Shown in pieces: positions 35,374 through 45,227 of a stretch of DNA of 64,000 nucleotides. The notes under the pieces are model-generated. The model ran no database searches and was not told the origin of the DNA. It saw nothing but the letters and a program-made list of their open reading frames with translations. Source of the stretch: JAAZZY01 sp964612505. GTDB lineage: Bacteria > Chlamydiota > Chlamydiia > Chlamydiales > JAAZZY01. A program made the position numbers and the translations under genes. The stretch covers positions 1 to 64,000 of the forward strand of contig CAZTEX010000009.1 in NCBI GenBank assembly GCA_964612505.1. Reading direction: 5' to 3'. The first letter of the stretch is position 1. Each line of letters begins with the position of its first letter.

Positions 35374-36488
35374 TTGACTTCTTTATTTTTCTTTGCATAG
35401 TAACCTACATTGAGCAAGAGTGTTAAAGCAATCATATTCGCAAGAAGAGAACTACCACCCTGACTAAAAAAGGGTAGATTTAAGCCCGTACTTGGTAAGA
35501 TGCCTGAGACAACTGCTAAATTTAGAAAGGATTGAAGGCTTAAAGAAAATGTCAGAGTTGCTGCTAGTACAGAACCTTGCACTGTGGTTGCTCCTAAAGC
35601 AATGGAAAAACCTAGAAAACTGACTATCATATAAAGGGTGATTAAGAAAAAAATTCCTACAAAACCAACCTCTTCAGCAAAAATTGCCGCAATATAGTCA
35701 TTTTGCGCTTCTGGCAGGTAACTCAGTTTTTGCATGCTTTGACCGAGCCCCTTTCCTAAAGCTCCACCAGAGCCCATTGCTATCTTAGATTGAAAAGGTT
35801 GATGCCCTCTGCCTAAAAGATCTTTCTCTGGATGCAAATAGCTTTGGATTCTAGCTTGAATATAGGGGACTTTTAAAACAGCAATCGATCCCATCATCAG
35901 AAAAACTAAGATAGGCCACAGCCACCATTTATAAGAAATACGACTGAGAAACATTAGCACAATGAAGGTGGCTGCAAGCATCGCTGTAATTCCATTGGAA
36001 GGCTCTATGAGCACTAGCACGATAGGAACGCAAATAACCGCAAATATTTTAAGTAGTTCTTTGGCGCTGCGCTCTTTAGTCATGACCGAATGAATGAAAT
36101 AAAGAGGCATAACAATTTTGACAAATTCAGAAGGTTGCCCTACAAAGCTTCCTATGACAATCCATCTTCTAGAACCATTAACACAACGACCAATACCTGG
36201 AACAAAAACTAACAATAGGCTTAAAGAAATAAGCACCATTAATAGAGGGCTTAAACGAATGAGTTCATAGTAGCCTATTTTCCAAAAGGCATAGCAAATC
36301 ATTAAGCCAACAACAAAGTTCATCAATTGGCGAAGGAGGGCATAGTGTCTTTTATGAAAAGCATGTTGCTCTAAAGCGCTTGCCGAACTTGCGTTAAAAA
36401 CCATGATCACCCCCATCATAAAAATGATGGAAGTCACAGCAAGCAGGCAAAAAGTTTGCCAAGAAATTTTTCTCTCAAAGAAAGTCAT
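35355..36488 (-). CDS. ftsW: Septal SEDS glycosyltransferase FtsW
   Basis: FtsW polymerises lipid II at the septum with a partner PBP. The 377-residue protein has about ten membrane helices and SEDS signatures: GSRRWIVIGSFVGQPSEFVK, GLGQSMQKLSYLPEAQNDYI and PSTGLNLPFFSQGGSSLLAN. It starts at the last base of the LysM gene's stop region, indicating a tight operon. Confidence 0.95.
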   Translation of the reverse strand: MTFFERKISWQTFCLLAVTSIIFMMGVIMVFNASSASALEQHAFHKRHYALLRQLMNFVVGLMICYAFWKIGYYELIRLSPLLMVLISLSLLLVFVPGIGRCVNGSRRWIVIGSFVGQPSEFVKIVMPLYFIHSVMTKERSAKELLKIFAVICVPIVLVLIEPSNGITAMLAATFIVLMFLSRISYKWWLWPILVFLMMGSIAVLKVPYIQARIQSYLHPEKDLLGRGHQPFQSKIAMGSGGALGKGLGQSMQKLSYLPEAQNDYIAAIFAEEVGFVGIFFLITLYMIVSFLGFSIALGATTVQGSVLAATLTFSLSLQSFLNLAVVSGILPSTGLNLPFFSQGGSSLLANMIALTLLLNVGYYAKKNKEVKWVAKF

Positions 36489-37126
36489 TACCGAATATAT
36501 AAAGTATCGCCTGGTTGTAGTTGCTTAGACGATTCTTTATCTAGGTGGTTAATTTTTAAAAGATCTTCTAACTTCATATTGTGATCATTAGCAATTTTCC
36601 ATGGAGTATCGCCCACTTTTACGACATACTGTCTAATGGGTGTTTTTGCTTTGTGTCCACTCTCTTCTTTGACAGGAATACGTAAAACCTGCCCAATTCG
36701 CAATTGAGTTGTTTTCAAATTATTATAACTCATGATCTCAGCAGCTGAAACATTATTTTCTCGACCAATGCGTTCTAAATAATCTCCACTTTTAACGGTG
36801 ACTTCCATGTATTTTGCATTTTTAGGTTCTTCTTTAGCTGGCATCTTCTCTTCGGCAAGAATGGGTAAATGATTCGTCTTAGCAGGTTGAGGTTGAGTGA
36901 TCAAAGGAGCTTGAAGAGGAAATGTTTCATCGAAAGATTTCGTATCTTGAACAAGTGATCTTTCAATATCTTCAAATTTGATATTTTGTGCTGGAGGGCT
37001 GAAAGGAAGCTCATGGTTAGAAGCATAATGAGGTTCTTCTTTTCTAGTAATGGACGTTGCAAAAAGAACAACCAGTAAACAGGCGTTGATTAATACAGCG
37101 ATAATAATTGTGTCTCGACGGCTCAT
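36488..37126 (-). CDS. Membrane-anchored double-LysM protein (NlpD-like)
   Basis: The 212-residue protein has an N-terminal membrane segment (about 6-25, IIIAVLINACLLVVLFATSI), a proline- and glutamate-rich linker and two LysM domains (about 105-150 and 165-212). It ends at the second LysM and has no M23 peptidase domain. LysM binds glycan strands; the position between ftsW and murD matches the gene called nlpD in C. trachomatis (CT759). It may recruit or localise cell-wall amidases, an inference. Confidence 0.88.
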   Translation of the reverse strand: MSRRDTIIIAVLINACLLVVLFATSITRKEEPHYASNHELPFSPPAQNIKFEDIERSLVQDTKSFDETFPLQAPLITQPQPAKTNHLPILAEEKMPAKEEPKNAKYMEVTVKSGDYLERIGRENNVSAAEIMSYNNLKTTQLRIGQVLRIPVKEESGHKAKTPIRQYVVKVGDTPWKIANDHNMKLEDLLKINHLDKESSKQLQPGDTLYIR

Positions 37127-38403
37127 TCTATTTCTCCTGCTAGTTGCTTTACGATCCGTTTAAATTCTTCCCCACGGTGCTCAAAATTTTTAAACATATC
37201 AAAACTTGAAGTTCCTGGTGATAAGAGAACAATCTCATTTTTTTGACTCTTCTGATAAGCCATTCTTACAGCATCTTCAAGTGATGAGCATAAAAAAACA
37301 TCATAATCATTTTCAAATACTTTAGCCATTTTTTCTTTAGCAATTCCGATAAAAAAGATTTCTGTAACTTTATTAAAAAAATAGGGTTTTAGTCTCGAAT
37401 AGTCAAGTCCTTTATCTTCCCCTCCCATAATTATATGAATAGGTTTGTTTAGATCCATCAGACCTTTGATCATCGATTCTATATTGGTAGCTTTACTGTC
37501 ATTATAGAAATCAACTCCATGAATCGTCCTTACAAATTCACAACGATGAGGAAGGCCTTGAAAAGTTTTAAGACCCTCGTGAAGCTGCTCTGCATTAAGC
37601 TTAAATTGTTTACATATAGCTATTGCAGCTGAAATATTTTGTTTTTCAAATGGACTGATACTGCTTGTTATTTGTCCAAGTTCTTTTAAATAATGATCAT
37701 AATAAGAATCAAAAAACTCCACTTGAGAGCGGTCTATCTCATTTGGCCAATCTTGAATAATTTGCTCAGAACAAAAAAACCGATTTTTTTCTTTAATCAA
37801 ACTTTGAAGTCTCAACTTGGACTGGGCATAATTTAAGAATGTTCCATAACGAGTGAGGTGATCAGGAGTAATATTAAGAATGAGTCCAAAATCTATACAG
37901 CGCTTTTCTAGAGTATCAATTTGATATGAACTTAACTCTACGACTAAAATGTCTTCCTCTGAAACTTGCCCCTCTATAGAAGTAATGGGGATACCTATGT
38001 TGCCAACAGCTTTGGCTGGCACTTTTGCATGATTGAGCAAATGAGCAATCAAACTGGTTAAAGTGGACTTTCCATTGGTTCCAGTAATTCCAATGATCTT
38101 ATTTTTTAATGCATCCAGCCCTATTTGCATCTCTCCTCGAATAGGGATGCCTTGCTTTTTAGCTTCTAAAAGGACTTTATGCTCCGGCGATACACCTGGA
38201 GAGCAGGCTATCAAATCTATTCTATTAAAAGGGAGATCCTCGATTTTATGATAAAATAAATAAGAATCTTTATCGACGTCAGTAAGGACTTTATCATCAT
38301 AGATAATGACTCTAGCCCCTTTTGCTATAAAAAATTGTAATAAAGATTTTCCACTTTTACCAAATCCTAGGATCAAAACGAGCTGTTTCGAAAAGTTACT
38401 CAT
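37123..38403 (-). CDS. murD: UDP-N-acetylmuramoyl-L-alanine-D-glutamate ligase
   Basis: MurD adds D-glutamate to UDP-MurNAc-L-Ala. The protein (426 residues) has IIGITGTNGKSTLTSLIAH (P-loop), VELSSYQIDTLEKR, LNITPDHLTRYGTF and YNDSKATN. The start at 38403 (MSNFSKQLV) avoids a 32-base overlap with mraY given by the upstream ATG at 38436. It overlaps the LysM gene by four bases. Confidence 0.95.
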   Translation of the reverse strand: MSNFSKQLVLILGFGKSGKSLLQFFIAKGARVIIYDDKVLTDVDKDSYLFYHKIEDLPFNRIDLIACSPGVSPEHKVLLEAKKQGIPIRGEMQIGLDALKNKIIGITGTNGKSTLTSLIAHLLNHAKVPAKAVGNIGIPITSIEGQVSEEDILVVELSSYQIDTLEKRCIDFGLILNITPDHLTRYGTFLNYAQSKLRLQSLIKEKNRFFCSEQIIQDWPNEIDRSQVEFFDSYYDHYLKELGQITSSISPFEKQNISAAIAICKQFKLNAEQLHEGLKTFQGLPHRCEFVRTIHGVDFYNDSKATNIESMIKGLMDLNKPIHIIMGGEDKGLDYSRLKPYFFNKVTEIFFIGIAKEKMAKVFENDYDVFLCSSLEDAVRMAYQKSQKNEIVLLSPGTSSFDMFKNFEHRGEEFKRIVKQLAGEIE

Positions 38404-38404
38404 A

Positions 38405-39526
38405 TTATTGAAATTTAAGTGATAGAACCCCAACAACAGACAATAAAAACCCTACAATCCAAAATCGCAATACAACTTTTGTTTCAGGCCAACCTAAATA
38501 TTCAAAGTGATGATGCAGTGGCGCACACAGAAAAATTCTTTTTTTATTGCGCAAACGATAGCTACCTACCTGTAAAATAACAGAGACAGCTTCAGCTACA
38601 AAAATGCCTCCAATAATAGCAAGTAAGAGTTCTCGTCTCAGTAAAATGCTGCTTACTCCAATGATTCCTCCCAGGGGCAGGGACCCCGTATCTCCCATGA
38701 AGACTTGGGCAGGATGGCTGTTATACCATAAAAATCCTAAACATCCACCGACAAGTGCAGAGAGATAAATGGCAATTTCACCACTTCCCTCAATATATTG
38801 AATATTCAGATATTGAGAAACAGAGTAGTGATTGGTTACAAAAGCAATTAAGGCAAAAGAGCTGGCAACCATAATGAGGTTACCTGCAGCCAGTCCATCT
38901 AACCCATCTGTTAAATTCACAGCATTCGATGAACCATTGATGACAAAGATCCAAAACAAAACTAAAAGGATGCTCATGATACCATGAAAATAAATGAGGG
39001 GTCCTTTAACAAAAGGAATATAAAGCCATGACATATAAGAACCATATTCCGTGGAATAAGGACCTAATAAATAGCAGCCTAAAATAAGAGAAAAAACTGT
39101 TTGCATAACAAACTTCTTTTTTCCTGCTAATCCTTTACTACTTTTGCCTTTAAGTTTTAAATAATCATCCCACGCTCCAATGGCTCCCAAAAAGAGAGTT
39201 GTAATTAGAAGTATGATTGTAAAAGGATGGGTTAAATCCATCCATAACAGCAACGAAATCAACATTGAAAATAAAATCAAAATACCGCCCATGGTGGGGG
39301 TATCTTCTTTCTTTTCATGTAGTTTGCCTAAAAGTGGACACTCTTCCTTTCGAATTGGCTGTCCTATTTTAAGCTCATAGAGTTTCTTAATAAAGACCTT
39401 ACCATAAAAAATGGTTAGAACCAGCGCAGTAATAGCTGCCATACTCATCCGAAAAGAATAGTATTCAAATACGGAGGGTATTTTGAGTTGAAAGCCTTTG
39501 AGCAAGTTAATTAAAATTAAGATCAT
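38405..39526 (-). CDS. mraY: Phospho-N-acetylmuramoyl-pentapeptide transferase
   Basis: MraY forms lipid I from UDP-MurNAc-pentapeptide and undecaprenyl phosphate. The 373-residue, ten-helix protein has DTPTMGGILIL, NAVNLTDGLDGLAAG and APLHHHFEYLGWPETKV, all family signatures, with GAIGAWDDYLKLKGKSSKGL. The start overlaps murF by 20 bases. Confidence 0.96.
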   Translation of the reverse strand: MILILINLLKGFQLKIPSVFEYYSFRMSMAAITALVLTIFYGKVFIKKLYELKIGQPIRKEECPLLGKLHEKKEDTPTMGGILILFSMLISLLLWMDLTHPFTIILLITTLFLGAIGAWDDYLKLKGKSSKGLAGKKKFVMQTVFSLILGCYLLGPYSTEYGSYMSWLYIPFVKGPLIYFHGIMSILLVLFWIFVINGSSNAVNLTDGLDGLAAGNLIMVASSFALIAFVTNHYSVSQYLNIQYIEGSGEIAIYLSALVGGCLGFLWYNSHPAQVFMGDTGSLPLGGIIGVSSILLRRELLLAIIGGIFVAEAVSVILQVGSYRLRNKKRIFLCAPLHHHFEYLGWPETKVVLRFWIVGFLLSVVGVLSLKFQ

Positions 39527-40841
39527 TTAAGATTCTCTCGAGGGCACTTTTTCTTGATCCTTTTAAAAGAATAACATCTCCCTTTCGGATCAATTTAAAA
39601 ATATAAGCTAGCATATTGGAATATGAAAGAAAAAAAGCCCATCTTTTTTTACTTTTTTTCCAAATTGATCCCATCTCTTTTAAACCTTGACCTAATCCGA
39701 TTAAGACATCTGCATTTTCAAGGGCTACTTGCAGTAGTTTTTGATGATTTTCCTCTTGATAGGCCCCTTGTTCTACCATATCGGATAGGATTGCAATTTT
39801 ACGTCCTTTTTCTTTTCGCAGAGCTTGCAAAGCATTTTCCATAGAATCTAGATTTGCGTTATAGGCATCACAAATAAAGGTGATTCCATTTTTCTGAATC
39901 TTTTCAAGTCGATTGGGAGCATGCTTTAGATTAGGAATCACCTCTTTAATCATCGGTAAATCTACACCGAGTTGATCTGCCATCGCAATCGCTGCTAAAA
40001 GGTTATAATGGCTTTTAAAATCAAAAAAAGGAGATTTTGCTTTAAGCAATAATTTTTGATTTTTAAAAACTTTAAACTGCCCCTCTTCTAGTTTCAAAAA
40101 ATAGTCTGCTCTTTCATCTTTTAATGAATAACTAATCTGGGTCTTTAATCGCTTTTTCTGAAGAATTTTTTCTGCAAAAGGCATATCCAAATTATAAATC
40201 CCAAGCTCTGTATGCAAATGATCAAAAATTTTCATTTTTTCATCTGCTAATTTTTCAAAGCTGCCAAAAGATTCAACATGCACATGGGCAAGCATGGTTA
40301 AAATAGCGCCATGAGGGGGAGCTATCTCTATAAGACGGTCAATTTCGAGTGGTCTATCAATCCCCATTTCCAAAACTAGATATTCTGCTGGAATCTTTGT
40401 ATTTAAAATGGTTAGAGGCAGAGTTAATTGACTATTGTAATTACCTGGAGTTCCATTGATTGAATATTTTTTTTTGAGCATCTCCATTAAAAAATCTTTG
40501 GTCGATGTTTTTCCCAATGATCCTGTGACAGCAATAATTTTTGGCTTCCAAAAAAGAACAATGGCTTGAGCCAGCATTTGCAAAGTATTTTTCACATCCT
40601 TTACATAAATGAGTTCCATATTTTTAGGCATCACAGCTGGTTTCTTTTCTACAACAGCTGCAATAGCCCCATTTTGCTCTGCTTGCAATAAGTATTGGTG
40701 TCCATCGACTCGCTCTCCTTTTAAAGCAAAGAAAAGACTCTTAGATGTGATTTTTCGACTATCAATAGAGTAGTTTTCTATTCGATCAGCGAGTGACTTT
40801 GAAATGGGCAAAAGATCTTGAATTGCTTGGAAGAACCACAT
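39507..40841 (-). CDS. murF: UDP-N-acetylmuramoyl-tripeptide-D-alanyl-D-alanine ligase
   Basis: MurF adds the D-Ala-D-Ala dipeptide to the muramyl tripeptide. The 444-residue protein has the P-loop VTGSLGKTSTKDFL, TPGNYNSQLTLPLTILN, LEMGIDRPLEIDRL and CDAYNANLDSME. It is the first enzyme gene of the cluster, eight bases after a hypothetical gene. Confidence 0.95.
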   Translation of the reverse strand: MWFFQAIQDLLPISKSLADRIENYSIDSRKITSKSLFFALKGERVDGHQYLLQAEQNGAIAAVVEKKPAVMPKNMELIYVKDVKNTLQMLAQAIVLFWKPKIIAVTGSLGKTSTKDFLMEMLKKKYSINGTPGNYNSQLTLPLTILNTKIPAEYLVLEMGIDRPLEIDRLIEIAPPHGAILTMLAHVHVESFGSFEKLADEKMKIFDHLHTELGIYNLDMPFAEKILQKKRLKTQISYSLKDERADYFLKLEEGQFKVFKNQKLLLKAKSPFFDFKSHYNLLAAIAMADQLGVDLPMIKEVIPNLKHAPNRLEKIQKNGITFICDAYNANLDSMENALQALRKEKGRKIAILSDMVEQGAYQEENHQKLLQVALENADVLIGLGQGLKEMGSIWKKSKKRWAFFLSYSNMLAYIFKLIRKGDVILLKGSRKSALERILNDLNFN

Positions 40842-40849
40842 ACTATCTT

Positions 40850-41740
40850 CTATCGAGAATTCAAAATAGAAAGAGCTTGATAAACTTCATCATGAGAAAA
40901 ATCTCTCCACCAATCTTTGCGATTTTTCAAAACCTTCTGGATCATTCTCTCTTTTTGATGAGCGTCTTCCATTTGTTCAACAACTTCAATAATATCGTAG
41001 GGATATAGTTTTTTGAGAGCTAGGTCTTCTAGCTCATTAGGTAAAACGCTGAGCACACTTTTGATTTGCGCATTGCGCATAAATCCCAAAAGGATTTCAC
41101 AATAGGCAACCCAGTGTCTAGCATCTGCAATGGTTTTTTTAAGTGTATCGATGAGTTTAACAGTTTGTTTATGACACAAACATTCCATTAAATGTTCTAG
41201 CTTCTCTTTCCTTTCGACCTCTTCTCCATCGTAGGCTAGTAAAAAGATTTCAACGAGCATCGATTCAGGAAGAGAGGCAAAAAAGTAATTTTGAACAAAG
41301 ATTTCAAAGCGATTGAGGCACTCTGAGCGAGACAAAAACCGCATATACTTATCTCGATGCCCCATGTTGACCATGACAAGCCAAGCACTTTCTGCATTAA
41401 AGTTATCGATGCGTGGTTTTAGATACTCAATGATCCACTCTTTTTCTTCTAAAGGGTGTAATCCTTTAGGAATTAGCCCCTGTTTTTTTTGCTGTTCAAA
41501 ATCATACGTTGAACTCTGATGTAAAAACTCTAAGACCTTATAGACTTGTTTGACACTGGTGTCTGAAATAAAACGATTAAAGTAGCTTGAAATGTTTTTT
41601 GCTGCTTTTGTTTTTTTATATCGATGATCGGCTTTTGATTCAGCAAATAGAGAACGGTTAAAAAATGGGTTGATAAAATAGGAAAAATATTCTTTAAAAG
41701 AATTTTCTTTGACGGGTCTAAATTTTACCATAAAATCCAT
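40850..41740 (-). CDS. Hypothetical protein upstream of murF
   Basis: The 296-residue protein is not recognised. It appears soluble and all-helical, with a C-terminal segment (LPNELEDLALKKLYPYDI then EVVEQMEDAHQKER) that loosely recalls helical repeat domains such as MgtE-N. An AGGAT sequence lies close before the ATG. It is eight bases from murF, so it may be translated with the cell-wall cluster. Confidence 0.7.
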   Translation of the reverse strand: MDFMVKFRPVKENSFKEYFSYFINPFFNRSLFAESKADHRYKKTKAAKNISSYFNRFISDTSVKQVYKVLEFLHQSSTYDFEQQKKQGLIPKGLHPLEEKEWIIEYLKPRIDNFNAESAWLVMVNMGHRDKYMRFLSRSECLNRFEIFVQNYFFASLPESMLVEIFLLAYDGEEVERKEKLEHLMECLCHKQTVKLIDTLKKTIADARHWVAYCEILLGFMRNAQIKSVLSVLPNELEDLALKKLYPYDIIEVVEQMEDAHQKERMIQKVLKNRKDWWRDFSHDEVYQALSILNSR

Positions 41741-41798
41741 CCTATCCTGATAGGGGTTAGGCTAAAGATTTAATAGCCAATTAAACAAATTGGATCAT

Positions 41799-42260
41799 TT
41801 ACTGCAAAAAATTTTGCTCTTTTTGTGAAATTTGTTCACAAACATCAATCATTTCTAAAGCTGCTTTAAATGTATGGTAGCCTTTATTGTTCTCTCCTTG
41901 TGTACGAAAAATAGCTTGAGAATAGTCACAAGTTAGAATACCGAATAAAATAGGCAACTTTTGCTCTAAAGCTACTTGTGTTAACCCGTGAGTCACAGCG
42001 GTTGATACATAGTCAAAATGTTTTGTCTCTCCTTGCAAAACAGCGCCTAAACAAACAACGGCATCATAGTATTTAGTTTGAGCCATTTTTTTAGCAATCA
42101 AAGGCAATTCAAAGGCTCCAGGTACCCAAACAACTTCCATTTGATCACGTTTAAGACCTTGTTGATCTGCGCAGAGATAAGCCCCTTCTAGCATTGCTTG
42201 TGTGATCTCTTCATTAAAGCGACTAATCACAACAGCTATTTTAATTTTTTTAGGTTCCAT
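41799..42260 (-). CDS. ribH: 6,7-dimethyl-8-ribityllumazine synthase
   Basis: RibH condenses a pyrimidine with dihydroxybutanone phosphate to make lumazine. The 153-residue protein has VVISRFNEEITQAMLEGA, WVPGAFELPLIAKKM and AVLQGETKHFDYVSTAV, with the active-site histidine in KHFD. Last gene of the riboflavin operon. Confidence 0.96.
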   Translation of the reverse strand: MEPKKIKIAVVISRFNEEITQAMLEGAYLCADQQGLKRDQMEVVWVPGAFELPLIAKKMAQTKYYDAVVCLGAVLQGETKHFDYVSTAVTHGLTQVALEQKLPILFGILTCDYSQAIFRTQGENNKGYHTFKAALEMIDVCEQISQKEQNFLQ

Positions 42261-42280
42261 TTAGATTTTACTTTTCATTT

Positions 42281-43480
42281 TTAGGATAATAAATGACCCA
42301 TTTTCTGTTTTTTCGTCATCAAGTATTTTAGATTCTCTGAAGTAGGCTCAGAAAACAGGGGTATTCTTTGAACAATTTCAAGTCCGTATCCGGAAAGTCC
42401 ACTGTACTTGGCAGGGTTATTAGTCATTAATCGCATACTGGTAACACCTAAGTCGACTAAAATTTGAGCGCCTACCCCATATTCTCTAGAATCAATAGGG
42501 AAACCCAGCTTTTGATTAGCCTCTACAGTATCACAGCCTTGATCTTGCAAATGATAAGCTCTTAGCTTGTGCTTTAAACCAATTCCTCGCCCTTCATGTC
42601 CTCGCAAGTAAACTAAAACGCCGCAACCTTCTTGGGCTATTTTTTCTAAGGCAAGCTCTAATTGATTTCCACAATCACAGCGCTTAGAACCAAACACATC
42701 ACCTGTTAAACATTCTGAATGGACACGTACTAAAACTTCTTTTTGTAGGCTTAGATCTCCTTTAACCAGTGCAATATGTTCTGTATCATCTAATAATGAA
42801 GTATAAGAATACGCTGTAAATTCTCCAAACTCAGTTGGAATCTTTGTCGTGGTGTTTCGAACCACTAATTTTTCATGACTGTGCCTAAACCGTACAAGAT
42901 CGGCAATACAAATTACTTTTAAATGATGTTCTTTAGAAAATCTCTCGATTTCTTGTCTGCTAGAAACAGAACCATTCTCATTAATAATTTCAGCAAGTAC
43001 TGCAGCTGGAAAAAGACCTGCCAAAATGGCAAGATCTACACTAGCTTCTGTATGACCTGCGCGCTTGAGGACTCCTCCACTTTTACATTTTAAAGGAAAG
43101 ACATGGCCCGGTCTCAATAGGTCTTCAGGCTGTGTTTGAGGATTAAGCAAGGTTTGAATCGTTGTGCAGCGATCTTTAGCTGAAATACCCGTCGTAGTAG
43201 TATCTTTGGCATCGACTGAGACCGTGAAAGCAGTTCGATGTTTTTCTGTATTTGTTTCTACCATCATAGGAATATTTAAACGCTTTAAATCTGCCTCTAA
43301 CATAGGTACACATAAGATTCCACTCGTATAGCGAATCATAAACCCAATGTTTTCAGCATTTGCTTTTGCCGCAGCTATAATTAAATCACCTTCATTTTCT
43401 CGGCCCTCATCATCGACAACAATAACAGGTTTCCCCATTTTAATATCTTCAATAGCAGCTTCGATAGTTGCAAATTTCAT
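42281..43480 (-). CDS. ribBA: Bifunctional DHBP synthase / GTP cyclohydrolase II
   Basis: The 399-residue protein fuses DHBP synthase (about 1-205; VVDDEGRENEGDLIIAA, GHTEASVDLAILAG) to GTP cyclohydrolase II (about 205-399; VRVHSECLTGDVFGSKRCDC with zinc cysteines, and YLRGHEGRGIGLKHKL). It supplies both riboflavin precursors. It overlaps ribE by four bases. Confidence 0.96.
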   Translation of the reverse strand: MKFATIEAAIEDIKMGKPVIVVDDEGRENEGDLIIAAAKANAENIGFMIRYTSGILCVPMLEADLKRLNIPMMVETNTEKHRTAFTVSVDAKDTTTTGISAKDRCTTIQTLLNPQTQPEDLLRPGHVFPLKCKSGGVLKRAGHTEASVDLAILAGLFPAAVLAEIINENGSVSSRQEIERFSKEHHLKVICIADLVRFRHSHEKLVVRNTTTKIPTEFGEFTAYSYTSLLDDTEHIALVKGDLSLQKEVLVRVHSECLTGDVFGSKRCDCGNQLELALEKIAQEGCGVLVYLRGHEGRGIGLKHKLRAYHLQDQGCDTVEANQKLGFPIDSREYGVGAQILVDLGVTSMRLMTNNPAKYSGLSGYGLEIVQRIPLFSEPTSENLKYLMTKKQKMGHLLS

Positions 43481-44076
43481 GAATGGCTCTCCTCTGCGAG
43501 TTTGATTTGGTCTAAATATTTAAAAATCATCTTAGCAAACATGTCTATTTCAATGTTGATAGGATCGCCTCTTTCTTTTGTTTTAAAAAGAGTGTTTTCG
43601 TAAGTATGAGGGATTAAGGCCACTGTAAGCTCATTGTCTTGGATTTGAGCGATCGTCAGGCTAACCCCATCGAGTGTTACAGAACCTTTATGGATTAAAT
43701 ACTTTTTAAAATCATCTGAAACTTGGACTCTTAAACAATCTTTAGAAATCTCTAACAAACGAGCCACTCCATCAACATGTCCTTGGACAATATGGCCATC
43801 TAAAGTAGACCCTGCTCTCATGGCCTCTTCTAAATGAACAAGTTGGCTTTCTTTTAAATTTCCCAAATGAGTCTTATTTAAGGTTTCTTCAACTGCTTCA
43901 AACGTAGCTATTTTTTTCTTATAAGCAATTTGAGTCAAACAGACCCCATTCACTGCAAATGAATTTCCTATTTGCCCTTCTTTAAATAGCGCGCTCTTAA
44001 TTTTTAAATTAAGAATCCCATTAATGAGTTCTGCGCTTTTGATTTGCGCTATTTCTTTAATAATTCCTGTAAACAT
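43477..44076 (-). CDS. ribE: Riboflavin synthase, alpha chain
   Basis: Riboflavin synthase dismutates two lumazines. The 199-residue protein starts MFTGIIKEIAQI, the family's fixed N-terminus, so the upstream in-frame ATG at 44112 is rejected. Two lumazine-binding repeats are visible (GNSFAVNGVCLTQI and GSVTLDGVSLTIAQIQDN). The start is two bases from the ribD stop. Confidence 0.95.
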   Translation of the reverse strand: MFTGIIKEIAQIKSAELINGILNLKIKSALFKEGQIGNSFAVNGVCLTQIAYKKKIATFEAVEETLNKTHLGNLKESQLVHLEEAMRAGSTLDGHIVQGHVDGVARLLEISKDCLRVQVSDDFKKYLIHKGSVTLDGVSLTIAQIQDNELTVALIPHTYENTLFKTKERGDPINIEIDMFAKMIFKYLDQIKLAEESHS

Positions 44077-44077
44077 T

Positions 44078-45193
44078 TTAAAACGTATAATCCAATCGAA
44101 CGTCTTTACCAAAACGGCTAAAATCTTTTAAATGCATGCGGATAGCATCATCTATATTTTCAAGCTTTGGTTTAGAAAATAAGGATACTCCTTCAGCACC
44201 AAGTAAACAACTACCCATATAGAGCACTAAACGATCTGTTAATTTTTCACTAATTAAACTAGAAAACATTTTGGATCCTCCTTCTACTAAAAGCTGCAGA
44301 ACTCCTCTTTTACCTAAAGCCGTTAAAAGATAACGAAGATCTAAACCTGTTTTTTTATCATTAAACGGCACTGTTAAAACTTCGCAGCCACTTTCGATCC
44401 ATTCTTGCTTTTTCTTTGTGTCCACTTTGTCTGAAGTCACAACCATCGTAGGAGCTAAACTAGTATTAAACAAATCTCCTTCAGGCTTGGTTTTACCTTT
44501 AGCATCTAAAACAACCCGTAACGGAGGATTAAAGACTTCTTTGAGGCCACGCACAGTCAATCTCGGATGATCTTCTAAAGCTGTATTTGTTCCTACTAGA
44601 ATGGCTTGAGAACTGGCCCTGAGTAAATGAACATCTTCTCTAGCTTGCTCTCCAGTGATCCAAATAGAAGAACCATCTTTAGCAGCTATTTTACCATCCA
44701 TGCTAATGGCAGCCTTTAAGATACAAAAAGGAAGCCCCGTTTCACGATGATGACAATAAGAAGCTAAAGAGGTTTTAATTTTTTCATCTAAAACACCCAC
44801 TTCCACTTCTATGCCTGCTTTTTGCAAACGCTCTATCCCTTTTCCTCTGACACTTGGGTCTGGATCTAAAATTCCAACAACGACTCTTTTAATTCCAGCT
44901 GCAATAATAGCATCTGTGCAAGGAGGGGTATGACCAAAAGTTGGACAAGGTTCTAGCGTCACATACATTGCAGCGCCCCAGGCTTCAATTCCCACCTGCT
45001 TGAGAGCCATGATTTCGGCATGATCTGTTTTAGGCCCTAAATGATGCCCTCGAGCAATGATTTCACCATGTTTAACAATGACGCAACCCACCCACGGATT
45101 TGGCGGCGCTAACAGCCTCCCTTTTAAGCTTTCTTCAAAAGCTTCACTCATAAAGTAGGTTTGTTTTTGTTCTACATTTGCAACAAAAGCCAT
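44078..45193 (-). CDS. ribD: Riboflavin biosynthesis deaminase/reductase
   Basis: RibD deaminates and reduces the pyrimidine intermediate. The 371-residue protein has an N-terminal deaminase (TDHAEIMAL and PCPTFGHTPPCTDAI zinc motifs) and a C-terminal reductase (about 150-370; AAISMDGKIAAKDGSS, VDTKKKQEW region, VEGGSKMFSSLIS). First gene of the operon, with a predicted promoter about 35 bases upstream. Confidence 0.95.
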   Translation of the reverse strand: MAFVANVEQKQTYFMSEAFEESLKGRLLAPPNPWVGCVIVKHGEIIARGHHLGPKTDHAEIMALKQVGIEAWGAAMYVTLEPCPTFGHTPPCTDAIIAAGIKRVVVGILDPDPSVRGKGIERLQKAGIEVEVGVLDEKIKTSLASYCHHRETGLPFCILKAAISMDGKIAAKDGSSIWITGEQAREDVHLLRASSQAILVGTNTALEDHPRLTVRGLKEVFNPPLRVVLDAKGKTKPEGDLFNTSLAPTMVVTSDKVDTKKKQEWIESGCEVLTVPFNDKKTGLDLRYLLTALGKRGVLQLLVEGGSKMFSSLISEKLTDRLVLYMGSCLLGAEGVSLFSKPKLENIDDAIRMHLKDFSRFGKDVRLDYTF

Positions 45194-45227
45194 GGGCTAT
45201 ATTCTTTTTTTTAATTTTTACAAAACA

